Source: Pseudomonas sp. GM80
Lineage (GTDB): Bacteria > Pseudomonadota > Gammaproteobacteria > Pseudomonadales > Pseudomonadaceae
Reading direction: 5' to 3'
Assembly: GCF_000282515.1 (NCBI RefSeq)
Contig: NZ_AKJD01000042.1
Location: forward strand, 62,001 to 126,000
DNA: 64,000 nucleotides
Position numbers and translations under genes: made by a program. The notes beneath the pieces are model-generated. The model made no database searches. It saw only the letters and a program-made list of their open reading frames with translations, and had not been told where the DNA came from. The first letter of the stretch is position 1; each line of letters starts with the position of its first letter. Positions 42,487 through 53,000 of this stretch are shown piece after piece.

Positions 42487-42995
42487 ACTATTTGATCCTG
42501 AGACCCGTATGTCAGGGGACTGCTTTATGTCGAGGTAAGCCCTTGTGGCGAGGGGATTTATCCCCGTTGGGTCGCGAAGCGGCCCCAAAACCTGCAATCG
42601 CGATGTATCAGGTACACCGCGTGCGATGGTTTTGCGACTGCTTCGCAGCCGAACGGGGATAAATCCCCTCGCCACAGGGTTTGCTTCAGCAGAGGAGCAG
42701 TTCCTGTACAAGCCCGGCGCCGGTAACGCCGGGTGTTTCAAAGCCTCGTTTCGTCGCTTGCACCACTACCGTGCAGACGGGCGCGTCACTGATCGGTATA
42801 GTGCCGCCCCTCTTCGCGTGAGCGGTCGTCGGTAACGAGGCCACAACCCATGCGAAACCCGAACTAATAACAAACCCGCGAAATGGATCCGGGACGAAAC
42901 CTTCGCCTCACCTGTCGTGCCGTGCGCACACCGGTGTAACACGATATTTCTTCCATCCAGCATTTGCTTACACAATAAACAGCGAGGAAAAATCC
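42487..42995. other. Non-coding interval with REPIN and AGCS leader
   Basis: Between the aspA terminator and the symporter start lie a REPIN (42544-42677), a small hairpin CCCGGCG...CGCCGGG (near 42712-42732) and about 250 further bases with no gene. A TATAGT near 42798 could be a -10. No glycine riboswitch core was found. The symporter ribosome site is GAGGAAA, about eight bases before its ATG. Confidence 0.4.
42544..42677. repeat. REPIN hairpin, GGCGAGGGGATTTATCCCC type
   Basis: Arms TGTGGCGAGGGGATTTATCC and GGGGATAAATCCCCTCGCCACA, about 90 bases apart. Same family as 36829-36929. Confidence 0.85.
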
Positions 42996-44444
42996 ATGCT
43001 CGAAGTCATTAACGACTTCCTCTCAGGGAAAGTACTGATCGTGCTCATTGTCGGGCTCGGTAGCTACTTCACGATTCGCTCGCGTTTCGTTCAATTGCGT
43101 CACTTCTTCCACATGTTCGCGGTGTTCCGCGACAGCCTCAAGGGCAGCGCCGGGCAACTCAGCTCGTTTCAGGCCCTGATGCTCAGCCTTGCCGGCCGAG
43201 TGGGTGCAGGCAACATCGCCGGTGTCGGCATCGCCGTGACCCTCGGTGGTCCAGGTGCAGTGTTCTGGATGTGGGTCACCGCGCTGGTCGGCATGTCCAG
43301 CAGCTTCTTCGAATGTACTTTGGCCCAAGTCTACAAACGCGCCGATGGCGATGGCTTGTACCGTGGCGGCCCGGCCTACTACATTCAGCACGGCCTGAAG
43401 CTCAAAGGCATGGCAGTGGTGTTCTCCGTTCTGCTGCTGGTCACCTACGGCTTCGCCTTCATCGGCCTGCAGTCCTACACCGTGACCCACTCGCTGCAGA
43501 ACGCCTTTGCCTTCGACCCGCGCCACACCGGTATCGTCCTGGCGGTGCTGCTGGCCATTACCTTCCTCGGTGGCATCAAGCGCATCGCTTCGGTGTCCGA
43601 CCTGCTGGTTCCGATCAAGACCCTGGCCTACATCGGCGTGACCCTGTACGTGATCGGCACCCAGATCGAGCACGTGCCAGCCATGCTGGAAACCATCTTC
43701 AAGAGCGCTTTCGGCCTTGACCCGGCCTTTGGCGGCCTGCTCGGCAGCGCTATCGTCATGGGCGTGAAGCGTGGCGTGTTCGCCAACGAAGCGGGCCTGG
43801 GCAGTGCGCCGAACGTCGCCGCCGTGGCCGCTGTGAAGCACCCGGGTGCGCAAGGCGTGGTTCAGGCTTTCAGCGTGTTCCTCGACACCTTCGTGATCTG
43901 CACCTGCACCGCGCTGCTGATCCTGCTGTCGGGCTTCTACACCCCGGGCTTCGAAGGTGACGGCATTGTCCTGACCCAGAACTCGCTGGCCGCCGTGGTC
44001 GGTGACTGGGGTCGCATGTTCGTCAGCGTCGCGCTGTCGCTGTTCGTCTTCACCTGCATCCTCTACAACTACTACCTGGGCGAAAACAGCCTGCAGTTCC
44101 TCACCCGCAACCGCGCCGCGCTGATGGTTTTCCGCGGCCTGGTGCTGGCGCTGGTGGTCTGGGGTTCGATGCAGGATCTGACGACCGTGTTCGCCTTCGC
44201 CGACATCACCATGACTTGCCTGGCCTTCGTCAACCTGGTGGCCCTGGCCATGCTGTTCAAGGTCGGCATGCGTGTGATGCGCGACTACGACGGCCAGCGC
44301 CGTGCCGGGGTCAAACAGCCCGTGTTCGATTCGAGCAAATTTGCCGATCTGGACCTCGACCTGAACGCCTGGCCAGCCAACCCGTCTGCTGCTGTCGGCA
44401 AGACTGAAGCCGAGCCGCAAGGCGTGCCTGCAGCGCAACGCTGA
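42996..44444 (+). CDS. Sodium:alanine/glycine symporter (AGCS family)
   Basis: A 482-residue, about 10-helix symporter that imports alanine or glycine with sodium. The AGCS pattern GAGNIAGVGIAVTLGGPGAVFWMW lies near residue 70, with FFECTLAQVYK near 107 and GVKRGVFANEAGLGSAPNVAAVA near 255-278. The C-terminal tail (about 440-482) is cytoplasmic. It has its own leader and is followed by a REPIN and asparaginase. Confidence 0.94.
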   Translation: MLEVINDFLSGKVLIVLIVGLGSYFTIRSRFVQLRHFFHMFAVFRDSLKGSAGQLSSFQALMLSLAGRVGAGNIAGVGIAVTLGGPGAVFWMWVTALVGMSSSFFECTLAQVYKRADGDGLYRGGPAYYIQHGLKLKGMAVVFSVLLLVTYGFAFIGLQSYTVTHSLQNAFAFDPRHTGIVLAVLLAITFLGGIKRIASVSDLLVPIKTLAYIGVTLYVIGTQIEHVPAMLETIFKSAFGLDPAFGGLLGSAIVMGVKRGVFANEAGLGSAPNVAAVAAVKHPGAQGVVQAFSVFLDTFVICTCTALLILLSGFYTPGFEGDGIVLTQNSLAAVVGDWGRMFVSVALSLFVFTCILYNYYLGENSLQFLTRNRAALMVFRGLVLALVVWGSMQDLTTVFAFADITMTCLAFVNLVALAMLFKVGMRVMRDYDGQRRAGVKQPVFDSSKFADLDLDLNAWPANPSAAVGKTEAEPQGVPAAQR

Positions 44445-44499
44445 CAGGTGAATGACGGGCGCATCCCCTGCGCCCGTCAGTTATTGTGATGCAATAACT

Positions 44500-44589
44500 T
44501 GTAGGAGCGAGCCTGCTCGCGATAGCTGTCTTTCAGCCAACATCAATGTTGAATGATGAAACGCCATCGCGAGCAGGCTCGCTCCTACA
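44500..44589. repeat. REPIN hairpin, GTAGGAGCGAGCCTGCTCGCGAT type
   Basis: Arms TGTAGGAGCGAGCCTGCTCG and CGAGCAGGCTCGCTCCTACA, between the symporter stop and the asparaginase ribosome site. Confidence 0.85.
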
Positions 44590-44615
44590 GGGACCTCATC
44601 GTTTCGGAGAATCCT

Positions 44616-45620
44616 ATGAACCCTTCGACTTATCCCGCCGCTCAAAACGTCATGGTGCTCTACACCGGTGGCACCATCGGCATGCAGGCCAGTGCCAACG
44701 GCCTGGCCCCGGCGTCCGGTTTTGAGGCGCGGATGCGCGACTACCTGCACAGCCAGCCTGAACTCGTCGTGCCGCAGTGGCGCTTTCGCGAGATGTCGCC
44801 GCTGATCGACAGCGCCAACATGACCCCGACCTATTGGCAGCAACTGCGTGAAGCGGTAGTCGATGCGGTGGATGTGCAAGGTTGCGACAGCGTGTTGATC
44901 CTGCACGGCACTGACACCCTGGCCTACAGCGCCGCGGCGATGAGCTTCCAGTTGCTCGGCCTGCACGCACGAGTGTGCTTCACCGGCTCGATGCTGCCGG
45001 CGGGCGTGACCGACAGCGATGCCTGGGAAAACCTCGGTGGCGCGCTGGTTGCCCTCGGCCAAGGCCTGGCGCCGGGCGTGCATTTGTACTTCCACGGCGA
45101 ACTCCTGGCGCCGACCCGTTGCGCGAAAGTGCGCAGCTTTGGCCGTCATCCGTTCAAGCGTCTGGAGCGTCAGGGTGGCGGTGTGAAAGCCTCTTCGATT
45201 CCAGCGTCATTGAACTACAACCAGCCAAAACAACTGGCCAAGATTGCGGTATTGCCACTGTTCCCAGGCATTAGCGCCGAAGTCCTCAATGGTTTGCTCG
45301 ACAGCGGCATTCAGGGTCTGGTGCTGGAATGCTACGGCAGCGGCACCGGGCCGAGCGATAACCCGGAGTTTCTGGCGAGCCTCGGCCGTGCGCGAGATAA
45401 CGGCGTGGTAGTCGTTGCCGTGACGCAATGCCATGAAGGTGGGGTTGAGCTGGATGTGTATGAGGCGGGCAGCCGCTTGCGTGGGGTTGGCGTGTTGTCC
45501 GGTGGCGGCATGACCCGTGAGGCGGCGTTTGGCAAGTTGCACGGGTTGCTCGGTGCTGGGCTTGAAACTGAAGAAGTGCGCCGCCTGATCGAACTCGACC
45601 TCTGCGGCGAACTCCTCTGA
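44616..45620 (+). CDS. L-asparaginase
   Basis: A 334-residue asparaginase/glutaminase-fold enzyme hydrolysing asparagine to aspartate and ammonia. The nucleophile motif YTGGTIGMQ has T20 as the catalytic Thr. The second motif HGTDTLAYSA (about 98-107) carries T100-D101. The protein has no signal peptide, so it is probably cytoplasmic (AnsA-like rather than the periplasmic type). The start at 44616 has GGAG seven bases upstream; an upstream ATG lies in the REPIN. Its product feeds aspA two genes away. Confidence 0.92.
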   Translation: MNPSTYPAAQNVMVLYTGGTIGMQASANGLAPASGFEARMRDYLHSQPELVVPQWRFREMSPLIDSANMTPTYWQQLREAVVDAVDVQGCDSVLILHGTDTLAYSAAAMSFQLLGLHARVCFTGSMLPAGVTDSDAWENLGGALVALGQGLAPGVHLYFHGELLAPTRCAKVRSFGRHPFKRLERQGGGVKASSIPASLNYNQPKQLAKIAVLPLFPGISAEVLNGLLDSGIQGLVLECYGSGTGPSDNPEFLASLGRARDNGVVVVAVTQCHEGGVELDVYEAGSRLRGVGVLSGGGMTREAAFGKLHGLLGAGLETEEVRRLIELDLCGELL

Positions 45621-45634
45621 CACCACCCCGCCCT

Positions 45635-45725
45635 TGTAGGAGCAAGGCTTGCCCGCGAAGGGCCCACCTCGATGACACAGATACACCGTGTCATCGTTCT
45701 TCGCGGGCAGCCTTGCTCCTACAAG
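45635..45725. repeat. REPIN hairpin, GTAGGAGCAAGGCTTGCCCGCGAA type
   Basis: Arms TTGTAGGAGCAAGGCTTGCC and GGCAGCCTTGCTCCTACAAG, 14 bases after the asparaginase stop. Confidence 0.85.
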
Positions 45726-45782
45726 GACCGCGTACGGCATATAAATTGCTGCATTCCAGCCATCCCACGGCTGGAAGATCCC

Positions 45783-46775
45783 ATGCTGCACTCCCACCTC
45801 ACCACCCTTAACGCTGTCTCGCTAATCCTCAACACCTTCAAAGCCGAAGGCCTGTCGAGCGAGGCGCTGCTCGCCGGTAGCGGCATCAGTGCCGCGGATT
45901 TGCACCGGGCCGACACCCGCATCACCACCAACCAGGAGATGCAGGTCTGCGCCAACGCGGTCGCGCTCAAGCGCGATATCGGTCTGGAACTGGGCCGGCG
46001 CATGCACGTTTCCTGCTACGGCATCCTCGGTTACGCGCTGCTGACCTGTGCCACCTTCGGTGACGCTTTGCGTTTGGCGATCCGTTATCCGGCGCTGTTG
46101 GGAACACTTTTCGAACTGAGCCTGGAAGACGATGGCGAGCGCGTCTGGTTCGTTGCGGCGGACTATCGCGAAAGTCCGGCGATGGCGGTGTTCAATGCCG
46201 AGTTCTGCCTGGTCTCGCTGAAGGTGATTTGCGATGACCTGCTCGGGCATCCTCTGCCCTTGCTTGCCACGCGGTTCGAACACCCAGCGCCGGATTACCG
46301 CGACCGTTACGCCGAGCACTTCGAATCGCCATTGCACTTCGCCACCAAGGACAACGCGTTCGCCTTCGACCGCCACTGGCTCGATCAACCGTTGCCTTTG
46401 GCGGATGCCATTACCCACCAAGCCATGGCCGAACGTTGCCGCAAGCAGAATCTTGAGTTCACCGGGCGTCAGGCGTGGCTGGGGCGGATACGGCAGTTGC
46501 TCAGTGCGCAGTTGAATGCCGCACCGGGGCTGGAAGGATTGGCGCAGCAGATGAAGTGCTCACCACGCACGTTGCGCCGGCACCTGAAGGACATGGGCAG
46601 CAGCTATCAGGAACTGCTCGATGAGCTGCGCTTCGAGCGGGCCAAGCAGATGTTGTGTGAGGACCAACTGCCGATCTATCGCATTGCCGAAACGCTGGGT
46701 TTCAGCGAGACGGCCAGCTTCCGCCACGCCTTCGTGCGCTGGAGCGGCGTCGCCCCGAGCCAGTTCCGCACTTAA
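45783..46775 (+). CDS. AraC-family regulator with arabinose_bd-type N-domain
   Basis: A 330-residue regulator. The N-terminal domain (about 10-200, LHSHLTTLNAVSLILNTF and CYGILGYALLTCATFGDALRL) is of the PF12625 type, and the C-terminal AraC domain has two helix-turn-helix units (LAQQMKCSPRTLRRHLKDMG and IAETLGFSETASFRHAFVRWSGVAPSQFR). The start MLHSHLTTL at 45783 matches the family. Target genes are not visible; neighbours are asparaginase and the exported ankyrin-like protein. Confidence 0.92.
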   Translation: MLHSHLTTLNAVSLILNTFKAEGLSSEALLAGSGISAADLHRADTRITTNQEMQVCANAVALKRDIGLELGRRMHVSCYGILGYALLTCATFGDALRLAIRYPALLGTLFELSLEDDGERVWFVAADYRESPAMAVFNAEFCLVSLKVICDDLLGHPLPLLATRFEHPAPDYRDRYAEHFESPLHFATKDNAFAFDRHWLDQPLPLADAITHQAMAERCRKQNLEFTGRQAWLGRIRQLLSAQLNAAPGLEGLAQQMKCSPRTLRRHLKDMGSSYQELLDELRFERAKQMLCEDQLPIYRIAETLGFSETASFRHAFVRWSGVAPSQFRT

Positions 46776-46846
46776 GATAAATCAGGCACCGTGCCATCAT
46801 CTGCACTACATTACGCAGCCAACCACGTTGCCGGTGTTTTTGCTTG

Positions 46847-48730
46847 ATGCCTCTTTTCCGCCGCTGCTCACGCCTTGCCTTGCTCGCCGTTTTGCTCAAT
46901 TTGCCTGTAGGCGCCCACGCCATTCAACTGGACTGGTGGGGCCGCCCGCCACACCCGACTGTCGATGCACCCGAAGACGGAAAAACCATCATCCCGCTCC
47001 CCGCCGCTGCCCAGACCCTCGATGCGGCAAAACCGCTGACGGGCTTGATCAGCGGTTTTCGTGGCCTTTTCTATCTGAACGTCTACAGCGATGAGAACTA
47101 CCGCGAACGTTTGCACAAGCTAGGGCCGATCCCGCTGCTGACCGCTGATGAGTTTCACAGCTGCGTGACCGAATACCAGTACATGAACCTGTCATCGTCG
47201 GCCATGCGCACCGACATCGCACCGGGCATCGTGGTCGATACGATGAGTTTCGACTGCCTCAAAACCAATGGCTGGGAAACCAAACGCTATCTGCTGATCG
47301 ACTGGCGTACACCCGGTGAACCGCTGCTGGCACTGGGACGAGTTCGCGGCGAGCACATGCTTGCGTTCCAGCCATTGCAAGAGACGCCGGCGCCGGTACT
47401 CGACACTTGGCTCAAAGGCATCGAAGGCGCCCGCGACGCCATGCGCCATGACGTTCCCGAAGCGCCGCTGAGCATCGTGGTTGACCCGCAACCTTACCTG
47501 GCGGGTGACGGCGCCCTGCAACTGTGGGAACTGCATCAGCAACTGAGCAAGGCCAGCGACAAAGGCCCGGGCCTGAAAAAGGTCGATGAGCTGTTTCTGA
47601 ATCAAGACTATCGCCGCATCGGCGCCGACCAAAAGGATTTCGTCGGCCAGCTCAACGATATTGCCTACTGGAAAAGCGAACTGGCGCCGGACGAAGGCTC
47701 CCGACAGTGGCTGCTGGAGGTCGTGCGCCGCGCGCCGCAACGCATCCCGGTGTACCTCAACCTCGCCGATCAGGCCTGGAAGGGCTATGAAAAAGCGCCG
47801 GCCTACACCACGCAATACGCGTTGGCGCAGGAGTATTACCGGATTTATTGCAGTTTGCGCCTGCAACGCAATCTGAGCGTTCCCGAGCGCGTGATTCAAC
47901 GGCTTGGCCTCACTCAGGCTGATCCTCAGGCCTGCCAGGCACAATGGCCATTGATCGAGGCTGTCGACCAGCAAAACGAGGCCCTGGTAAAACAGCTCCT
48001 CGACAGTGGCCTGCAGGCGAAAACCCAAGGCGAGGATGGCCGCAGTGCCCTGGCCCACGCATTGGATGCACCGAACTTCGCCATTGCCCGTCTGTTGCTC
48101 GAGCGTGGCGCCGCCACCAGCGGGATCAACGGCAACGAGCCGCTGGTGATGCAGGCCTTCAACAAGGACCTCAAGGCTGACAAGGATCCACAAAAGGGCC
48201 AACGCACGCAGTTTCTGCTCAGTGCCGGTGCCGCCATCGACGAACCCGATGCACGGGGCGAAACGTTGCTGATGCAGCGCGTGTCGCAAAACGACGATGC
48301 GCTGTTCAACTGGTTGTTCGAGCACCCGCAAAACCTTGATCGGCGGCAGAGCAAAGAACAACGAACCGCACTGTACGAAGCGATCTACCGCAACAACTAT
48401 TCGGCCGCCAAACGTCTGGTCGAAGCCGGCGCGCAGCTGAATCTGCTCTACCCCGCCGGACGCTGCTACGGACGTGATCGCATGGATTCGGCGCTGTATC
48501 TGCTGGCCAGCGAGACACCCAGGAGCGACATGGACAAAGAGCTCGCTCGTCAGCAAGTTCTGCAGCTGTTCACCCTGATGCTGGAGAAAGGCGCCGACCC
48601 GATGCTGGGCGACGCCTGCACTGGCGATGCCTACGGCAAGCTGCGCGAAGTGCTGAAACAACGTGATCGCCAGGACTGGCTGGAGGTACTCGACCAGCAT
48701 CAGGCAGCCGCCGGCAAGACGCCGACGTAG
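46847..48730 (+). CDS. Exported protein with C-terminal ankyrin-like repeats
   Basis: A 627-residue exported protein. A signal peptide (MPLFRRCSRLALLAVLLNLPVGAHA) ends near residue 25. The N-terminal 260 residues have no recognised fold; three cysteines there (FHSCVT, FDCLK and later CSLR) may pair. From about 365 the sequence runs in ankyrin-like units (DQQNEALVKQLLDSGLQAKT, GRSALAHALDAPNFAIARLLLERGA, EPDARGETLLMQRVSQNDDALF, RTALYEAIYRNNYSAAKRLVEAGA). ATG 46847 is preferred to a TTG one codon earlier. Role unknown; ankyrin proteins bind other proteins. Confidence 0.85.
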   Translation: MPLFRRCSRLALLAVLLNLPVGAHAIQLDWWGRPPHPTVDAPEDGKTIIPLPAAAQTLDAAKPLTGLISGFRGLFYLNVYSDENYRERLHKLGPIPLLTADEFHSCVTEYQYMNLSSSAMRTDIAPGIVVDTMSFDCLKTNGWETKRYLLIDWRTPGEPLLALGRVRGEHMLAFQPLQETPAPVLDTWLKGIEGARDAMRHDVPEAPLSIVVDPQPYLAGDGALQLWELHQQLSKASDKGPGLKKVDELFLNQDYRRIGADQKDFVGQLNDIAYWKSELAPDEGSRQWLLEVVRRAPQRIPVYLNLADQAWKGYEKAPAYTTQYALAQEYYRIYCSLRLQRNLSVPERVIQRLGLTQADPQACQAQWPLIEAVDQQNEALVKQLLDSGLQAKTQGEDGRSALAHALDAPNFAIARLLLERGAATSGINGNEPLVMQAFNKDLKADKDPQKGQRTQFLLSAGAAIDEPDARGETLLMQRVSQNDDALFNWLFEHPQNLDRRQSKEQRTALYEAIYRNNYSAAKRLVEAGAQLNLLYPAGRCYGRDRMDSALYLLASETPRSDMDKELARQQVLQLFTLMLEKGADPMLGDACTGDAYGKLREVLKQRDRQDWLEVLDQHQAAAGKTPT

Positions 48731-48742
48731 CGCTAACCTTGC

Positions 48743-48763
48743 GGGCGCCCCGTCGGGGCGCCT
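48743..48763 (+). terminator. Weak hairpin after the ankyrin-like gene
   Basis: Perfect GC stem GGCGCCCC-GTC-GGGGCGCC with no T-run, 13 bases after the stop. It may reduce readthrough. Confidence 0.4.
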
Positions 48764-48897
48764 GACACCATCGAGGGGCGAATTGCGGTCAGAGGTTTTG
48801 GCCAGATCAGTCCCCTTTTGGCCTCTCCTGCCGTTTTCTGATTCGCCGCGCGCCGCAACACTGGGGGCAACCGAACCAGCCTTGCGGAGAACAACAA

Positions 48898-49923
48898 ATG
48901 CTGACGATCTACTCAGACGATCACCACCTGCACCATGGCCGCTGCGAACTGATCGATGGCCAGCTCAAGCCGTGCTTCGAAATGCCCTCGCGCGCCGACC
49001 ACGTGCTGCAACGCGTACAAAACCAGAACCTCGGCCCGGTCGAAGCACCCAAGGATTTCGGCCTCGAACCGATCGCCCGCATCCACAGCCGCGACTACCT
49101 CGACTTCTTCAAAGGCGCGTGGGCTCGCTGGACTGAGTTCAACACCGACGGCGACTTGCTGCCCTACACCTGGCCGGCGCGCACCCTGCGCGCGATCAAA
49201 CCGACCAGCCTGCATGGCCAGCTCGGTTATTACAGCTTCGACGGCGGCGCACCGATCACCGCCGGCACCTGGCAAGCGGCGTACAGCGCGGCGCAAGTAG
49301 CCCTCACCGCGCAAGCGGCAATCCAGCGCGGCGCTCGTGCGGCCTTCGCCCTGTGCCGCCCACCGGGACACCACGCCGCCAGCGATTTGATGGGCGGTTA
49401 TTGCTACCTCAACAACGCCGCCATTGCCGCACAAGCCTTCCTCGACCAGGGCCACAAGAAGGTTGCGATCCTCGACGTCGACTATCACCACGGCAACGGC
49501 ACGCAGTCGATCTTCTACGAGCGCAGCGATGTGCTGTTCACCTCGATCCACGGCCACCCGGAAGCGGAATTCCCGTTCTTCCTCGGCTACGACGATGAGC
49601 GCGGTGAAGGCGCCGGTGAAGGCTGCAACTTCAACTATCCGCTGCCCGCCGGTTCCGGCTACGACGTCTGGAGCGCAGCGCTGGAACAGGCCTGCGACGA
49701 AATCGACCGCTACGGCGCCGACGTCATCGTCGTGTCGCTCGGCGTCGATACGTTCAAGGACGATCCGATCTCGCAGTTCAAACTCGACAGCCCGGATTAT
49801 CTGGCAATGGGCCAACGCATTGCCGCTCTCGGCAAGCCGACCCTGTTCGTCATGGAAGGCGGTTACGCAGTCGAAGAAATCGGCATCAACGCGGTGAATG
49901 TGCTGGAAGGTTTCGAGCAATAA
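48898..49923 (+). CDS. Acetylpolyamine amidohydrolase (histone-deacetylase family)
   Basis: A 341-residue zinc hydrolase of the class-II-like HDAC/AphA family that removes acetyl groups from polyamines. The catalytic pair is in PPGHHAASD (about 155-162), and the zinc ligands are in DVDYHHGNGTQ (near 195) and GVDTFKDDP (near 282). EGGYAVEEIG lies near 320 and holds the last loop. The loop FEMPSRADHV (about 28-38) is typical of polyamine-type members. The gene is monocistronic and ends before a terminator. Confidence 0.92.
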   Translation: MLTIYSDDHHLHHGRCELIDGQLKPCFEMPSRADHVLQRVQNQNLGPVEAPKDFGLEPIARIHSRDYLDFFKGAWARWTEFNTDGDLLPYTWPARTLRAIKPTSLHGQLGYYSFDGGAPITAGTWQAAYSAAQVALTAQAAIQRGARAAFALCRPPGHHAASDLMGGYCYLNNAAIAAQAFLDQGHKKVAILDVDYHHGNGTQSIFYERSDVLFTSIHGHPEAEFPFFLGYDDERGEGAGEGCNFNYPLPAGSGYDVWSAALEQACDEIDRYGADVIVVSLGVDTFKDDPISQFKLDSPDYLAMGQRIAALGKPTLFVMEGGYAVEEIGINAVNVLEGFEQ

Positions 49924-49947
49924 ACCCGACAGACTGGCGCATAAACT

Positions 49948-49974
49948 GACCCGCCACTGCGCGGGTCTTTTTTT
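49948..49974 (+). terminator. Rho-independent terminator after the amidohydrolase
   Basis: Stem GACCCGC-CACT-GCGCGGGTC followed by seven T residues. Confidence 0.85.
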
Positions 49975-50073
49975 GCCTGCGATAAATAGTTACCACCAAA
50001 CGCCAAAGACCCCCCGCTACCTTCGCGAATCCGATGCTGCGTTTTGCAGCCTCATCGTCAGAAGGATCTGAAC

Positions 50074-53000
50074 ATGCTCAACAACGAGCCCGATTCTCAA
50101 CCCAAGTCCGCCCCACCCAGCGACCTGCTGACACAGCTGGTCACTGGCCCGGCCCTGCGTGAAGTCGCCGCAACGGTGCTGCGCTCGGCACTGGCCGAGC
50201 TGTACCCGGCCCTTGAACTTGACCCGGATCTGGTCATGGTCGGCACGCCCTCCTGGATCAGCGACGGTGAGCAGATCATCGCCGGTGATACCCGTTTCGA
50301 GTCCCTGACCGACGCCCTGCTGTGGCACGTGATCGCCAGCAAACCGGTGATGTACATCGACGGTGAACAGTTCCTGACCCGACAACCGAGCGCCAACCCG
50401 TCCATCCAGCTGCCCGTCAATATCGATGTCATCGGCCGGCAGCTCAACACACTGGCCGCGGTGCTGTTTACCGCTTATCAGGAACAGCAGCTGGATTACT
50501 GGAACCAGCACACCACTTCCGACACACCTCGCTGGGTGGAGCTGTCGCTGGCCTTGCGCGCCCGCTGGAACCTCAAGCGGGTCAAAGGCTGGGACGCCGA
50601 TCAACTGGCCCTCGCGCGCCTGGTGTTCAACTATCCCGACCGCGCCCTGCGCCAGCCCCATGACCCTTACCAGACGCGGGCCTGCCTGATTGATCTGGAT
50701 CGCGGTGACGCAGCCGCGCAGCACCTCAACATCATGGACATCGCGGTGGTCATCGGCATGCAGGCTGAGCGCACGCTGATCCTCACCCACTCGGTGGTCC
50801 TCGGCTTTCGCACCCATCCTTCACTGGACGCACTGAGCGACTACCTGAGCCGGTTTGCTGGCGATCTGCCACCGCAGAGCCCGCTTGAGTGGCGGCTAGT
50901 CGAACCCGAAGGCAATTTTTTCGACACCCAGGCTTGCACCTTGATCGCCCTCCAGGCTCAGGCGCTGGGCGAGCTCGATTTCAGCGACAACGCGGCAAGC
51001 ACTGCCCACGACACCAACGCCCACCACGCGCACAACAACGACGCGCGCTTCAATCGCATCGACCCGTTATTACCAGAGTGGCTGAGCCGAGCGAATTCCA
51101 ACGACCTCAGTGCGTTCAGCCGCCACCTCATGGAGCTGGCCGCCATACGGCAGAACAGTGCCACTTCATTTGAAGATGACATCCCGCCGATTCAGCGTTT
51201 TGCTCTGAACAACATCAGCTTGCTGATGCAAAAAAAACACCCCGAAGCCAAAGACCTGAAACTTGAAGATCTGCGTATCCGCATCACCAGCCCGGTGGTC
51301 TGGGGCACTCAGGCCACCGGCACCAGCGAGACGCTGATCCTGAGCCTGGCCGAACTGGCTCTGGAAAACCTGATCGCGGAACCGTTGGGCGATAAAGAAC
51401 TGTATTTCCTCGGCGCGCAAAGCGTTCCCCACTGGCTGACGACCGCCTATGTCGAAGAGCTGGTCACCACGCTCAATGTCGGTAAAACCTATCCGGCGCG
51501 GATCAAGGATCGACTGATCGATGACCCGGTCAAGTCGGCCTATCTGGAGGATCTGTACAGCCGTCACTTGCGAGTGCAACTGCCGCTGCTCGCGCTGCAA
51601 AACAAGATCCGTGGCGAAGGCGGCATTGATGAGCAGGGTTATCGTTACGTCGTCGCGGTGATGAGTACCGACGGTGAAAGTCGCCGCGTCGACGATCAGG
51701 AAATCGTCATCCGGCCACTGTCGTTCGTCCTTGACCAACAGGCCGATGACGGCGCTGATTCCGTCATCAACATGTTCGTGATCGGCCCGCGTGACCCGAC
51801 TAGAGGCCCGTGCCTGCTCTACCGGCCACTGCTGGATAACGCACTGACTCAGTACCCGACACCGGCGAGTCTGATCTACGCCATCAAGCATTCGAAAAAG
51901 ATCCGCGAATCGGTACTCGCCTGGTTGCCGGATCGAGTGCGCGCCACTTATTCAAACTACATTTTCCACGGCGACTTGCCCGACCTCGCGGTGCTCGCCG
52001 AGCTGCTGACCAATCCGCTGCTTAACGTCAACCTCAATAGACCGGTGAGGCTGGGCGGCGACGTACTGGCCGGTGATTACCTGCCTGCTTTGTTCAAGGC
52101 CAATGCCCACGCGCTGATCGATCTCGCCGACCGGCAATCGGTATCAAACGCCGAAAGTCATTGGGCGACGCTGAAACTGGGTGCGTGGAAACTGTTTAAC
52201 GCGGTGCTGCCATTTCTCAATCCGACTTTCGGCGCGGCGGTGTGGATCTGGCAGATTTTCGATGACCTGCAGCAAACACTTGAAGCTGCACAAAACGACG
52301 ACCACGAACTGGCTGCCCACGCCCTCACTGACCTGCTTCTGCAATTGGCCATGGTGCTGGCCCATCGCGCGGCCACGCGGGGCAGGCCGACTCGCCGGAT
52401 CGGCGAAACCGAAGCGCAGGTCAAAAACACAGTCGTTGAAACACCTGTGCACCCGGCGAAAATCCAGATGAAACAGCTCGCGGACATTTCATCCGTCGAC
52501 TTGCCGGCCAGCCATCAATTGGCAATCCATAGCGATGGCGCGCTCAATCGCACGCCCGTCAGCCTTGGTCAGGCTCTGGAACGCTTTGCCATCAGCAAGC
52601 CGCCCGAGTTGGGACAACCCATCAATGAGGGCCCGCAACAACACCTCTATGCCAGCGACGACAAGCTCTACGCCAATGTCGGATCGCGCTGGTTCGAGGT
52701 TCAACTCAACGACCAGCACGATGTACAGATCATCGACTCCCGCCACCAGCCACCACGCCCGGGGCCCCTGCTGGTACATAACCTTCAGGGGCGCTGGTTC
52801 ATCGATACGCGCCTGCGGTTGCGCGGTGGCGGGCTCAAAAGCCGCAGAGCCGAAGTGCTGCGCAAGAATGCACAGCGGGTCGACGAACTGCGCCAGCAAC
52901 TTAAACAATTCGACAACCAGCTGGGGCCGACGAAGGCGGCGTTGGTCGCTGCGCGCAAGGCGATGCTCAGTGCGCCGGATGCGACCTATCCCGCCCACGA

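Noticed and set aside
42679..42995. Glycine riboswitch upstream of the alanine/glycine symporter.
   Set aside because: The conserved aptamer core sequences were not found by eye.
19903..45725. CRISPR array suggested by recurring palindromes.
   Set aside because: The repeats are scattered inverted pairs between genes, not regularly spaced direct repeats, and there are no cas genes.
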